Positions 40,289 through 53,521 of a DNA stretch of 64,000 bases are shown here, piece by piece; the stretch's first letter is position 1, and each line of letters opens with the position of its first letter. Origin of the DNA: VGBV01 sp963780395. GTDB taxonomy: Bacteria; Actinomycetota; Thermoleophilia; Solirubrobacterales; 70-9. The translations under genes and the position numbers were made by a program. The notes below the pieces were generated by a model, which was not told the origin of the DNA, searched no databases, and saw nothing but the letters and a program-made list of their open reading frames with translations. The stretch spans positions 62,001 to 126,000 of the forward strand of contig CAWABY010000013.1 of the NCBI GenBank assembly GCA_963780395.1. The letters are read 5' to 3'.

Positions 40289-40415
40289 CGTCCCATCGTG
40301 GTCCCCGCCGCAGATGCGCCGCATCCTATGCCCTGGGGGTGTGTTCTTAGGGTCGCGATCGCGGGTACGCTTTCGCGGGCAGGGCTGGAACTGAAAGCGA
40401 ACGGAGGGAGCAACG

Positions 40416-41060
40416 GTGAATCGCAAGCACTCGCGTTTGGCGCTGGTCGGTGTGCTCGCGCTCGCCGCGAGCGTCACGGTCGGCCTCGCCGGCACCGCCG
40501 CGGAGGGCGCGAAGAAGAAGAAGAGCGGGAACAAGGCCAGGACCTTTCAGAACGGCACGCAGTTTCTGATCCCAGACGACCCGCCCGGGGCGAGCTTTCC
40601 CGGCCAGCTCGACGCCACGATCAAGATCGGGAAATCGTGGAAGGGCAAGGAGGTCGCGGACGCCGACGTCGGCATCCGCATCACCCACCCCGAGCCCGGA
40701 GACCTCGACATCTTCCTGATCGCCCCCAACGGCGCCACGGTCGGCCTGGCGTTCGACAACTCGGGGCCGGTGGGCACAGCGGGCTACGGGTCGGGCGACG
40801 CCAGCTGCAACGGGGGGCTGACCACGTTCAACGACGAGACGTTCAACTTCCTCTCGAACGCCGCGGTCGTGGACGAACCCGGCGAGATCCTGGCGCCGTG
40901 GGCAGGGACGGTTGAGCCGCAGGGGCTGCCGGCACCGCTCAACATCGTCGACGGCTCCAGGATGCGCGGCAGCTGGACGCTCCGAATCCTGGACGACACC
41001 GCCGGCGACGTAGGCACGCTCAACTGCTTCAGGGTCCGGATCAAGCCTCGGAAACCGTGA
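40416..41060 (+). CDS. Secreted P-domain-like protein, second copy
   Basis: 214 aa from GTG 40416, GGAGGG upstream. Signal peptide LALVGVLALAASVTVGLAGT then a KKKK linker. P-domain strands: LDATIKIGKSWKGKEVADAD, VGIRITHPEPGDLDIFLIAP, VGLAFDNSG, GSWTLRILDDTAGDVGTLNC. Two Cys in the loop DASCNGG and at LNCFRV may pair. Divergent from the CPKG-repeat gene. Confidence 0.8.
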   Translation: MNRKHSRLALVGVLALAASVTVGLAGTAAEGAKKKKSGNKARTFQNGTQFLIPDDPPGASFPGQLDATIKIGKSWKGKEVADADVGIRITHPEPGDLDIFLIAPNGATVGLAFDNSGPVGTAGYGSGDASCNGGLTTFNDETFNFLSNAAVVDEPGEILAPWAGTVEPQGLPAPLNIVDGSRMRGSWTLRILDDTAGDVGTLNCFRVRIKPRKP

Positions 41061-41066
41061 CCTGAC

Positions 41067-41093
41067 GGGGCCGCCCGCCATGCGGGCGGCCCC
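41067..41093 (+). terminator. Intrinsic-type terminator
   Basis: GGGGCCGCCCGC-CAT-GCGGGCGGCCCC, a 12-bp perfect stem 6 nt after the stop; followed by GGCTCCTT, so a weak T tract. Confidence 0.8.
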
Positions 41094-41172
41094 GGCTCCT
41101 TCGCCCAGATTCCGGGTTCGCCTTTCCGCAGCTCCTGAAGGACATCCGGGGTGGGGGAGAGAATCAGGAGGC

Positions 41173-41721
41173 ATGATCGTGATCGGCATCGATCCCGGGG
41201 CCGCCAACACCGGATTCGGCGTCGTCCGCACCATCAACGACCGGATGGTCGCCCTTGACGGCGGGGTGATCGAGACCCTCCCGGAGCTGCCGGCTGAGGA
41301 CCGGCTCGCCAGCATCCACGAAGCGCTGGGAAAGCTGATCGAGTGGCACGAGCCCAAGGCGCTGGCGCTCGAGGATCTCTTCTTCGGCAAGAACGTCAGC
41401 TCGGCGCTCGCGGTGGGGCAGGCGCGGGGCGTCGTCATGCTGGCGGCCGCCCAGCGCGGCATCCCCTGCTTCGACTACACCCCGCAGGCTGTGAAGAAGG
41501 CGGTCTGCGGCTCCGGCTCGGCCGAGAAAGGCCAGGTGAAGCGGATGGTGGCGACCCTGCTCGGGCTCCCGGAGCCCCCGGCGCCCGATCACGCCGCCGA
41601 CGCGTTCGCGGTGGCGATCTGCCACGCGGGCGGTGCCGCCGCCGCGGACGCCGCCGGCGAATTCGGCCGGCCGGCTGTCGGCACCACTGCCGTGGCCGCC
41701 CGCCAGCGCCTCGCCGGCTGA
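41173..41721 (+). CDS. ruvC: Holliday junction endonuclease RuvC
   Basis: 182 aa. Catalytic acids: Asp in VIGIDPGAANTGFG, Glu in LALEDLFFGKN, and Asp pair in DHAADAFAVAICH. The KKAVCGSGSAEKGQVKRMV segment is typical. AGGAGG lies only 1 nt before ATG 41173 but 7 nt before the in-frame GTG 41179, so the GTG may be the true start. Cleaves four-way junctions with RuvAB. Confidence 0.97.
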   Translation: MIVIGIDPGAANTGFGVVRTINDRMVALDGGVIETLPELPAEDRLASIHEALGKLIEWHEPKALALEDLFFGKNVSSALAVGQARGVVMLAAAQRGIPCFDYTPQAVKKAVCGSGSAEKGQVKRMVATLLGLPEPPAPDHAADAFAVAICHAGGAAAADAAGEFGRPAVGTTAVAARQRLAG

Positions 41722-41787
41722 ACGGCTCCCGGGCTACCCCGCCTGGGCGCGGGAAGGCATCCGAGCGGGCGCCCAGAATCAGTTCCC

Positions 41788-42384
41788 ATGATCGCCTCCA
41801 TCGCAGGCGAGGTGCTGGTGCGCCGCCCCGACTACGTCGTGGTCGAGGCGGGCGGCGTCGGGTACAGGCTCGCCGTCTCGGCCGAGACGCTGAAGTCGGT
41901 GCCCGCACGCGGCAAGCGCGCGACACTGCACTCCCACCTGGTCGCCCGCGACGACGCGCTCAGCCTCTACGGCTTCGCCAGCGAGGAGGAGCGCGACCTC
42001 TTCCTGCACCTCATTTCCGTCAGCGGGGTGGGGCCGAAGGTCGCGATCGCCGCCCTCTCGGGAGGCCCGGTGCGCGAGCTGCTGAGGGCGATCGCGGCCG
42101 GCGACGCCAAGCGCTTCCAGGCCGTGCCCGGGATCGGCAAGCGCACGTCGGAGCGGATCATCGTCGAGCTGCGCGAGAAGGTGGCGGGCGAGATCGAGGG
42201 CGACGCTGACGGATCCGTCGCTGACGGCGAGGAGGACCCGCGGGCGATGGCCCGCGAGGGGCTGCTCAACCTCGGCTACACGCCGCCCGAGGCCGAGCGC
42301 CTGCTGGACGAAGCCAAGGGCGAGAGCGCCGAGGAGATCGTGCAGGCGGCGCTGCGCAACGCCGCGGGGGCGAAGGCCGCGTGA
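41788..42384 (+). CDS. ruvA: Holliday junction branch migration protein RuvA
   Basis: 198 aa. OB-fold domain MIASIAGEVLVRRPDYVVVE, helix-hairpin-helix motifs VSGVGPKVAIAALSG and VPGIGKRTSERIIVELREK, an acidic linker (DADGSVADGEEDP) and C-terminal domain III (AREGLLNLGYTPPEAERLLD) that contacts RuvB. Standard length. Confidence 0.97.
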   Translation: MIASIAGEVLVRRPDYVVVEAGGVGYRLAVSAETLKSVPARGKRATLHSHLVARDDALSLYGFASEEERDLFLHLISVSGVGPKVAIAALSGGPVRELLRAIAAGDAKRFQAVPGIGKRTSERIIVELREKVAGEIEGDADGSVADGEEDPRAMAREGLLNLGYTPPEAERLLDEAKGESAEEIVQAALRNAAGAKAA

Positions 42385-42394
42385 GGGGGATGCA

Positions 42395-43453
<1,059 letters not shown>

Positions 43454-43502
43454 GCACGTTTTGCCTTAGCCCTCGCTGAGGCCGTCGGCTAGCCTTTCGC
43501 CG

Positions 43503-43988
43503 ATGCCCTTCTTCATCTGTCCCAACTGCGGCAACAGGGAGCTGAGCGGCGAGCGCACGGTCGGTTTCTCCAACCGGCCCAAGGGCTGCTCCAAGTGCGG
43601 CTTCGGCTTCCTCTTCGAGCTGCTGGACGACTACTACCCGGCGCCGGGAGCCGCCTTTTTCACCTGCGACAAGGACGGGCGCCTGCTGGACCTGGGCAAG
43701 AACGCCTTCGAGCTGACCGGCCTCAAGGACGAGGACGCGATCGGCCGCTCGGTCAAGGACGTACTGGGACTGGTGTGGATCGACAAGGGCGACGGCGGCA
43801 CTACCGCCGACATCGACAAGAACGGCGAGACCGATCCGATCGAGACCACGCTGGAGTGGGGCGTGCGCTCGCTCGGCAAGAAGGTCGCGGTCAACGCCGA
43901 GGGTGACCTCCCCACCGAAGCCGTCGCCGACGTCTTTCCCGCCTACGACGACGACGGCGGGCTGCTGCTCGTCCTCACCCCCGAGTAG
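43503..43988 (+). CDS. Zinc-ribbon - PAS-domain protein
   Basis: 161 aa. N-terminal zinc ribbon FFICPNCGNRELSGER and GCSKCGFGF (CxxC x22 CxxC), then a PAS-like domain (FFTCDKDGRLLDLGKNAFEL, TGLKDEDAIGRSVKDVLGL) and an extended acidic region (ADIDKNGETDPIETTLEWG). No output domain. TAGCCT lies 7 nt before the ATG. Conserved between ruvB and secDF in this group; perhaps a redox or ligand sensor. Confidence 0.75.
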   Translation: MPFFICPNCGNRELSGERTVGFSNRPKGCSKCGFGFLFELLDDYYPAPGAAFFTCDKDGRLLDLGKNAFELTGLKDEDAIGRSVKDVLGLVWIDKGDGGTTADIDKNGETDPIETTLEWGVRSLGKKVAVNAEGDLPTEAVADVFPAYDDDGGLLLVLTPE

Positions 43989-44000
43989 GGAAGGCCCGCC

Positions 44001-46991
44001 GTGGGCAGCCGCCGCCGCAACCTCTTCGTCCTCCTCTTCGTGCTCGGGCTGACGCTGGCCTCGCTGGCGGTGATCCAGTCCAAGGACACGAAGCTCGGCC
44101 TCGACCTCAGCGGCGGCACCGAGCTCATCTACCAGGGTCGCCCCACGCCTCAGAACCCCGAGATCGAGGGCGAGGACATGGACCGCTCGATCGAGATCAT
44201 CCGCGAGCGCACCGACACCCTCGGCGTCTCAGAGCCCGAGATCTCGCGCCTGGGCACCGACTCGGTCCGGGTGGGCCTGCCCGACGTCCAGAACGCCGAG
44301 CGCGCGATCGCTCAGGTGGGCGACACGGCCCAGCTCTTCTTCTATGACTGGGAGCCGAACGTCGTCCCCAACCCCAACGCCTCCGAGGGGGCCGAGACCG
44401 AGACGCCGTTCGCCCGCATCTACGACGCGGTCGAGTTTGCCTCGAAGCGCGAGCCGGAGTGCTTCGAGAACACCTGCACCACCACGGGACCGACGTTCTA
44501 CCTGTTCGATGCCCGGACGAAGGAGCTGCTGGCCGGGCCGGGGGCGACAAAGGGCGACCTGTTCGTCGACCAGCCGGACGAGAAGCAGCCGCCCGGCAGT
44601 GAGATCCTGACCGTGCCCCAGGGCACGATCGTGGTCAGGGAGGAGGCGCCGCCGGACAATCCCGACACCCCTGAGAACGAGAGCGACGACGAGGAGAGCC
44701 GTGGCTGGTACGTGCTGCGGGACCGGCCCGCGCTCTCGGGCGATGAGATCCGCAACCCCGAGCAGCAGCAGGACCCCAACACCAACCAGCCCAACGTCGC
44801 CTTCGAGTTCAACGACGACGGCCGCAAGGCGTTCGAGTCGGTCACCAGGGCGATCGCCGAGCGCGGGCTGAACACCGCCCCGCCCGGCACCTCGGCGCAG
44901 CAGGCCGCCGACTTCTCCGACCATTTCGCGGTCGTGCTCGACGACGAGGTCGTCAGCCGGCCGATCATCAACTTCGCCGAGAACCCGCAGGGGATCGACG
45001 GCCGCACGGGCGCCCAGATCGAAGGGAGCTTCTCGATCCAGGAGGCCCAGGACCTGGCCCAGTTCCTGAAGATCGGCGCCCTGCCGATCGAGTTGAAGCT
45101 GATCTCGCAGTCGACCGTCTCGGCCTCGCTCGGCGAGCAGGCGCTGGACCAGGGCCTGAAGGCCGGGCTCGCCGGCCTGATCCTGGTGATCCTCTTCCTG
45201 ATCGCCTACTACCGCTTCCTCGGGGTGGTGGCGGCGCTGGGGCTGATCCTCTACGGGATCTTCTTCTACGCGCTGGTCGAGCTGATCCCGATCACGCTGA
45301 CCCTGCCGGGCATCGCGGGCCTGATCCTCACGATCGGAGTTGCCGCCGACTCCAACGTCGTCATCTTCGAGCGAATAAAGGAGGAGGCGAGAGCGGGCAA
45401 ATCCATGCCCTCTGCGATCGCCACGGGCTATCGCAAGGGCATCGGGACCATCATCGACGCGAACGTGATCGTCCTGATCACGGCCTTCATCCTCTTCGTT
45501 CTCTCCACGGCGGGGGTCAAGGGCTTCGCCTTCACGCTGGGCGTCGGGACCATCGCCTCGTTGTTCACCGCCGTCGTCTTCACCCAGGCGTTCCTGGGTC
45601 TGTTCGGCCGCTCGAACTTCATGAAGTCAACCGCCTTCTTGGGCGGGACCGTGGAGGAGCGGGTGCGATGGCACTTCGACTTCACGGGCCTCAGCAAGTA
45701 CTTCTTCTCGGTCTCGGGGCTGATCCTGCTGGTCGGCGCCCTCTCCTTCGCCACCCTCGGGCTCACCCTCGGGCTCGACTTCGAATCGGGCAGCCGTATC
45801 ACCGCCGGGCTGCAGCAGGACGCGACCGTCGAGGAGGTGCGCAGCACGCTCGACGCGGCGGGCATCCCTGACGCCGAGATCACCGAGGCGACCAGCGAGG
45901 AGCTGGGAGCGAACGTGATCCAGATCGAAGCCGACATCGAGCCCGAGCAGGTGCAGCAGATCCAGCCCGCGCTGGAGTCCGATTTCGGGATCGTCCCCAA
46001 CGGGTTCGACAGCCAGAGCATCGGCCCCACCTTCGGCGAGCAGGTGGCCCGCAGCGCCGTCTACGCCATCATCTTCTCGCTGCTGGTGATCTGCGCCTAC
46101 GTCGCCTTCCGGTTCGAGCCCAAGTACGCGGTGCCGGTGCTCATCGCCGTCATCCACGACATCCTCATCACCGGCGGCGTCTACTCCCTGAGCGAGCGGG
46201 AGGTGACATCGGGCACCGTCGCGGCCTTCCTCACCATCCTCGGCTATTCGCTCTACGACACGGTGATCGTGTTCGACCGGATCCGCGAGAACGTGCCGCG
46301 CCTGCCGCGCGCGACCTTCAGCCAGATCGTCAACCGCTCGATGAGCGAGGTCCTGACCCGATCGCTGATCACCGGCCTCTCCAGCGTCTTCCTGGTCAGC
46401 GTCCTCTACATCTTCGGCGGCACCACCCTCCAGGACTTCGCCTTCGCGATGCTGGTCGGGATCGCGTCCGGTACCTACTCCTCGATCTTCATCGCCGCCC
46501 CGGTCCTGACCGCATGGAAGGAGCGCGAGCCCGCGTACCGCCGCCGCCGCGAGCGGATCGAGGAGCAGATGGGCACCGTGCCCCCCTTCCCCGAGGAGAA
46601 CGTGATCTCGCGCTTGGAGGACGGGCCCGCGACCGGAGACGTCCCGCCCGAGCCCGAGCCGCCGCCTCGAGCGCCCGAGCCCGCTGCTCCCGCGCCCACT
46701 TCGGCGGTTCCCGGCGTGCTGGGAGACCAGCCCCCGTCGATGGCGCCTCCGCCCGCCCCGGAGCCGGAGCCCGCGCCCGCGCCCGAGCGCAGCGACCAGC
46801 CGGGCGAGCCCGCTCCCGCCGCGCCCGAGCCCGCCGCCGACGGCGGGGACGAGCAGGCCGGTGACGGCCTCGGCGACAAGCCCGAGCTGAGCGAGGCGAG
46901 CGCGGCCGCCCTGCGCCGGATCCAGGGAGACTCGGGCGGCGGCGGCCGCAAGGGCAAGCGGCGCAAGCGCAAGCACGGGAGACCACGATGA
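44001..46991 (+). CDS. secDF: SecDF fused protein-translocase accessory protein
   Basis: 996 aa, GTG start. SecD part: LGLDLSGGTELIYQG, the large P1 periplasmic domain (residues about 50-360), then LAGLILVILFLIAYYRFLGV, GLILTIGVAADSNVVIFERI. SecF part from about 545: GLTLGLDFESGSRITAGLQQ, YSLYDTVIVFDRIRENVPRL, RSLITGLSSVFLVSVLYIFG. Conserved D and R of the proton path are visible (GLDLSGG, AADSNVVIFERIKEE). The 140-residue C-terminal tail is very rich in Pro, Glu and Ala and ends in basic KRRKRKHGR. Confidence 0.95.
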   Translation: MGSRRRNLFVLLFVLGLTLASLAVIQSKDTKLGLDLSGGTELIYQGRPTPQNPEIEGEDMDRSIEIIRERTDTLGVSEPEISRLGTDSVRVGLPDVQNAERAIAQVGDTAQLFFYDWEPNVVPNPNASEGAETETPFARIYDAVEFASKREPECFENTCTTTGPTFYLFDARTKELLAGPGATKGDLFVDQPDEKQPPGSEILTVPQGTIVVREEAPPDNPDTPENESDDEESRGWYVLRDRPALSGDEIRNPEQQQDPNTNQPNVAFEFNDDGRKAFESVTRAIAERGLNTAPPGTSAQQAADFSDHFAVVLDDEVVSRPIINFAENPQGIDGRTGAQIEGSFSIQEAQDLAQFLKIGALPIELKLISQSTVSASLGEQALDQGLKAGLAGLILVILFLIAYYRFLGVVAALGLILYGIFFYALVELIPITLTLPGIAGLILTIGVAADSNVVIFERIKEEARAGKSMPSAIATGYRKGIGTIIDANVIVLITAFILFVLSTAGVKGFAFTLGVGTIASLFTAVVFTQAFLGLFGRSNFMKSTAFLGGTVEERVRWHFDFTGLSKYFFSVSGLILLVGALSFATLGLTLGLDFESGSRITAGLQQDATVEEVRSTLDAAGIPDAEITEATSEELGANVIQIEADIEPEQVQQIQPALESDFGIVPNGFDSQSIGPTFGEQVARSAVYAIIFSLLVICAYVAFRFEPKYAVPVLIAVIHDILITGGVYSLSEREVTSGTVAAFLTILGYSLYDTVIVFDRIRENVPRLPRATFSQIVNRSMSEVLTRSLITGLSSVFLVSVLYIFGGTTLQDFAFAMLVGIASGTYSSIFIAAPVLTAWKEREPAYRRRRERIEEQMGTVPPFPEENVISRLEDGPATGDVPPEPEPPPRAPEPAAPAPTSAVPGVLGDQPPSMAPPPAPEPEPAPAPERSDQPGEPAPAAPEPAADGGDEQAGDGLGDKPELSEASAAALRRIQGDSGGGGRKGKRRKRKHGRPR

Positions 46992-47035
46992 TGAGGGCCA
47001 CGATGAGGAGGGCCACCATGAGGGAACCCACCTGA
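46988..47035 (+). CDS. Fifteen-codon coupling ORF between secDF and next gene
   Basis: ATG overlaps the secDF stop (ATGA) and its TGA overlaps the next ATG (TGATG). Reads MMRATMRRATMREPT, made of imperfect 15-nt repeats ATGAGGAGGGCCACN. May only relay ribosomes to the 92-aa gene. Confidence 0.4.
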   Translation: MMRATMRRATMREPT

Positions 47036-47313
47036 TGGCCGCGCTCGTCTGGTTCACGATGGGAGTCGCCCTCTGGCACTTCACGGTCTTCCTCCCGGAC
47101 CGCTTCTGGGGCGGCATCGTCGGCGCCTTCCTGGGCGCGTCGGCCGGCGCCATGATCACCGGCGCGATCGCCCAGGTCGCCCTCGGCCAGGGCATCGGCG
47201 AGACCGACGTGGCGACCGCGCTGTACGCGGTCCCCGGCACCGCGATCGGACTCGCGGTCGTCTACGCCGCCGGCCTGCGCTCCGAGCGGGTCGGTCCGAC
47301 GCCTCGCGCGTAG
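47035..47313 (+). CDS. Small membrane protein, 92 aa
   Basis: Three hydrophobic segments: LVWFTMGVALWHFTVFL, WGGIVGAFLGASAGAMITGA and LYAVPGTAIGLAVVYAAGL. GAGGG upstream. Resembles the short GlsB/YeaQ-like membrane proteins only loosely. Sits between secDF and recJ; function unknown. Confidence 0.75.
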   Translation: MAALVWFTMGVALWHFTVFLPDRFWGGIVGAFLGASAGAMITGAIAQVALGQGIGETDVATALYAVPGTAIGLAVVYAAGLRSERVGPTPRA

Positions 47314-47358
47314 CCTCAGGCGCCCGGTTCCGTCAGGGGCCGAACCTACTGTGGGTCG

Positions 47359-49983
<2,625 letters not shown>

Positions 49984-52355
49984 AGGACGGCGATCGCCGC
50001 GGGCACCTGCGCGTCGGCGAGCCCCCGAAGCGGAGCAGCGCGCCGCGCGCGGACGCGATCACCCGCGAGCTCACCGCAGAGCAACGCGCGCTGCTGGGCG
50101 ACCTCTTCGCCGTCATGCAGGAGTACGCGACCGATTCGGCGGCGTCGGGGGAGCGCGAGGACATCGAGCGCGCCTTCGCCTTCGCCTGCGAGAGCCACGC
50201 CGGCCAGGAGCGCAAGTCCGGCGAGGACTTCATCACCCATCCGCTCGGCGTCGCGCGGATCTGCGCGGGGCTGCGGCTCGACACCGCGACCCTGTGCGCG
50301 GCGCTGCTGCACGACACCGTCGAGGACACAAGCGCCAGCCTCGAGCAGGTCCGCGAGCGCTTCGGCGACGAGATCGCCCAGCTCGTCGACGGCGTCACCA
50401 AGCTGACCGAGATCACCTTCCAGAGCCGCGACGAGCGCCAGGCCGAGAACTACCGCAAGATGATGGTGGCGATGGCCACCGACGTCAGGGTGATCCTGAT
50501 CAAGCTGGCCGACCGCCTCCACAACATGCGCACGCTCGGCGCGTTGGACAAGAAGAAGCAGCAGGAGAAGGCGCGCGAGACGCTCGAGATCTTCGCCCCA
50601 CTGGCCCATCGCCTCGGCATCCACGCGATCAAATGGGAGCTCGAGGATCTCGCCTTCTCGACCCTGCACCCGCGCAAATACGAGGAGATCAAGGAGCTGG
50701 TCGCCCAGCAGCGGGCCGAGCGCGAGACCTACGTCACCGACGCCGGCAAGTTCCTCTCCAAGGAGCTGAAGGCCGTCGGGATCGAGGCCGAGATCTCCGG
50801 CCGGGCCAAGCACTTCTACTCGATCTACACGAAGATGACCCGCAAGGGCCGCGAGTTCAACGAGATCTTCGACCTGACCGCGATGCGCGTGCTGGTCGGG
50901 TCGGTCAAGGACTGCTACGGGGCGATCGGGATCATCCACTCGCTGTGGAAGCCACTGCCGGGGCGCTTCAAGGACTTCATCGCGATGCCGAAGGCGAACA
51001 TGTACCAGGCGCTCCACACGACGGTGATCGGGCCCGAGGGGCGGCCGCTGGAGATCCAGATCCGCACGCCCGAGATGCACGACCTGGCCGAGTACGGGAT
51101 CGCCGCCCACGTCATCTACAAGGAGGAGGGGGACGGGGCGGAGGTGGCCGGCAAGGAGAAGATGACGTGGCTCCGCCAGCTGCTGGAGAACGAGAAGGAG
51201 GCCGACCCGAAGCAGTTCCTGGAGGCGCTCAAGGTCGACCTGTTCGAGGACGAGGTGTTCGTGTTCACGCCCAAGGGCGAGGTCAAGAACCTGTCGGCCG
51301 GCTCGACCCCGCTCGACTTCGCGTACTCCATCCACACCGACGTCGGGCATCGCTGCGTCGGCGCCAAGGTGAACGGCAAGATCGTGCCGCTGCACTACCA
51401 GCTGCGCAGCGGCGACATCGTCGAGGTGATGACCACGAAGCAGGGCCGCGGCCCCTCGCGCGACTGGCTGAATCTGGTCAGGACCTCGCGCGCCCGCAAC
51501 AAGATCCGGGCCTGGTTCCAGAAGGAGGGTCGCCAGGACGCCGAGCGCCGCGGGCGGGAGGCGCTGGCCGATGCGCTGAAGAAGCGCGGGCTGCCGCACT
51601 CCAAGGTCGCCGGATCGCCGCTGCTGGTCGACGTGATCCGCGAGATGGGCTTCCGCAAGGCCGACGATTTCTACATCGCGCTCGGTCAGTCGAAGATCTC
51701 GACCAAGGTCGTCGCCAACAAGGTGATGCAGCGCCTGAAGCGCGGGGAGGCCGTCGAGGAGGAGCCCGCCGAGGGCCTGATCAAGGGGAGCGACGACTCG
51801 CGCCGCCGCGTCAAGGAGGCGACCAGCTTCGGGATCAAGGTCAAGGGCGTGGACGAGGTCGCCGTGCGCCTCGCCAAGTGCTGCCGGCCGGTCCCCGGTG
51901 ACGAGATCGTCGGCTACGTATCGCTGGGGCGCGGGATCACCGTGCACCGCGAGGACTGCCGCAACGTCGAGGCCCTGCGCAAGGCGCCGGAGCGCTTCAC
52001 CGAGGTGAGCTGGGACGGCGACAACGAGGCGGGCTACCGGGTCGAGCTCCAGGTCGACGCGTGGGATCGCCACCGGCTGCTCGAGGACCTCTCGCGCACA
52101 TTCGCCGAGGCCGGCATCAACATCCTCGAGGCGCGCTGCGCGACCAAGCACCCGATGGTGAAGAACCGATTCGTGGTCGAGGTCGGCGACACCGACCAGC
52201 TCAAGGGCGCGATCTCGCGCCTGCGCAACCTCGACTCGGTCTTCGACGCTTATCGCGTCACGCCCGGCTCCTGATCTCGTCGGGCGGCCGAGGGCGAGAA
52301 TTCCGGGGGCCCCGGTTTAGTTTGACTTGAAATCACCCGCGCTATTCTGGACGCG

Positions 52356-53049
52356 ATGTCGATTCCAGGGAGAGGGCGCAGGGCCTTCGCCGCGGCATTC
52401 GCTGCCGCGGCAATCGACGTCCGCGATCGCGGCCAGGAGCGCCTTCGGTGTCGCCGAGACGATCGTCGCCTCGGACGACTTCTTCGCCGCCGCCACCTAC
52501 GCGATGGACCAGGGGGACCGCCCGACGCTGCAGAACGCCGGCGTCAACCAGCACAACGTCACCGCTCGGACAAACGGCCCCGACGGCGACTTCCTCTTCA
52601 TCAGCCCGACGATCGGCAACGGCACCTCCACCGTGGAGGGCACCCAGTACCTGACCGCGGGCACCTATGCCTTCTTCTGCACGACCCACCCGCTGAGCAT
52701 GCAGGGCAACCTCCAGGTCTCCGGCCTGGGCGCCGCCTTGGCGCGGCCCAAGATCGACGTCATCCTCGGCGCCGGCAAGCTCGACAAGATCGCCAGGAAG
52801 GGCAAGCTGCCGGTCACGGTCAAGGCTCTTACAAAGAGCGACGACGTCGAGCTCGAGCTGAAGCTCGGCAAGAGCACGGTCGCCTCCCAGAAGGCCTTCG
52901 ACCTCGCGGCCGGCCAGAGCCGCAAGCTGAAGCTGAAGCTGAGCAAGGCCGGCAAGTCGAAGCTGGGCGATCGCAACAGCGCCAAGCTGAAGCTGACAGG
53001 CGAGGTTCCCTTCGGCTCGCCCGACTCGGCAAAGCGCACCTACAAGTAG
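52356..53049 (+). pseudogene. Secreted cupredoxin-like (blue copper) protein with frameshifted signal peptide
   Basis: ATG 52356 lies 7 nt after TATTCT (-10), with TTGACT 15 bp further up, and encodes MSIPGRGRRAFAAAFAAAA, a good signal peptide. The frame then breaks at about 52412. Dropping one A there joins it to STSAIAARSAFGVAETIVAS and the rest. The mature part has type-1 copper ligands: His in NQHNVTAR and CTTHPLSM with Cys, His and Met. A Lys-rich repeat-like tail follows (SRKLKLKLSKAGKSKLGD). Either a real +1 frameshift or a base error. Confidence 0.7.
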
Positions 53050-53471
53050 CGCCTGACCGCCTTCCGCACGCTCGCGGCGACCTTCTTCATCTCGGCCTCG
53101 GAGGCGTACTTGGTGCGGGGCCAGAAGAACCCGCGCAAGCCGTCCTTGGGGACGCGCGGTACGACGTGCACGTGCATGTGAGGGACGCTCTGGCTGACGA
53201 CGTTGTTGAGCGCCACGAACGAGCCCGGCTTGCCCATCGCATCCGGGATCGCGCGGCTCAGCAGCCTCGCGTTGCGGAAGAGCGCCGCCACCAGCTCGTC
53301 GGGCAGGTCCGCGAGCGTCTCGTGATGGTCGCGCGGGATCAGCAGGCTGTGACCGTGAAAGAGGGGGCGGTTGTCGAGGAACGCGAGCGATTCGGCGTCC
53401 TCGAACACCACCGTCGCCGGCTCGTCGCCGCTCGCGATGCGGCAGAAGGCGCAGTCCCCGGTGTCCGCCAT
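53040..53471 (-). CDS. HIT-family hydrolase
   Basis: 143 aa. CAFCRIASGDEPATVVFEDA, LIPRDHHETLADLPDELVAA and the histidine triad VPHMHVHVVPR. Small nucleotide hydrolase, probably acting on adenosine phosphoramidates or dinucleotides. The CxxC plus HIT motif is typical of the Hint branch. Its 3' end overlaps the cupredoxin 3' end by 10 bp. Confidence 0.93.
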   Translation of the reverse strand: MADTGDCAFCRIASGDEPATVVFEDAESLAFLDNRPLFHGHSLLIPRDHHETLADLPDELVAALFRNARLLSRAIPDAMGKPGSFVALNNVVSQSVPHMHVHVVPRVPKDGLRGFFWPRTKYASEAEMKKVAASVRKAVRRYL

Positions 53472-53521
53472 CAGCGCAGCCTAGACTCCAGGCCGCAGCG
53501 GACCGGAGGAGGAGGGACAGG

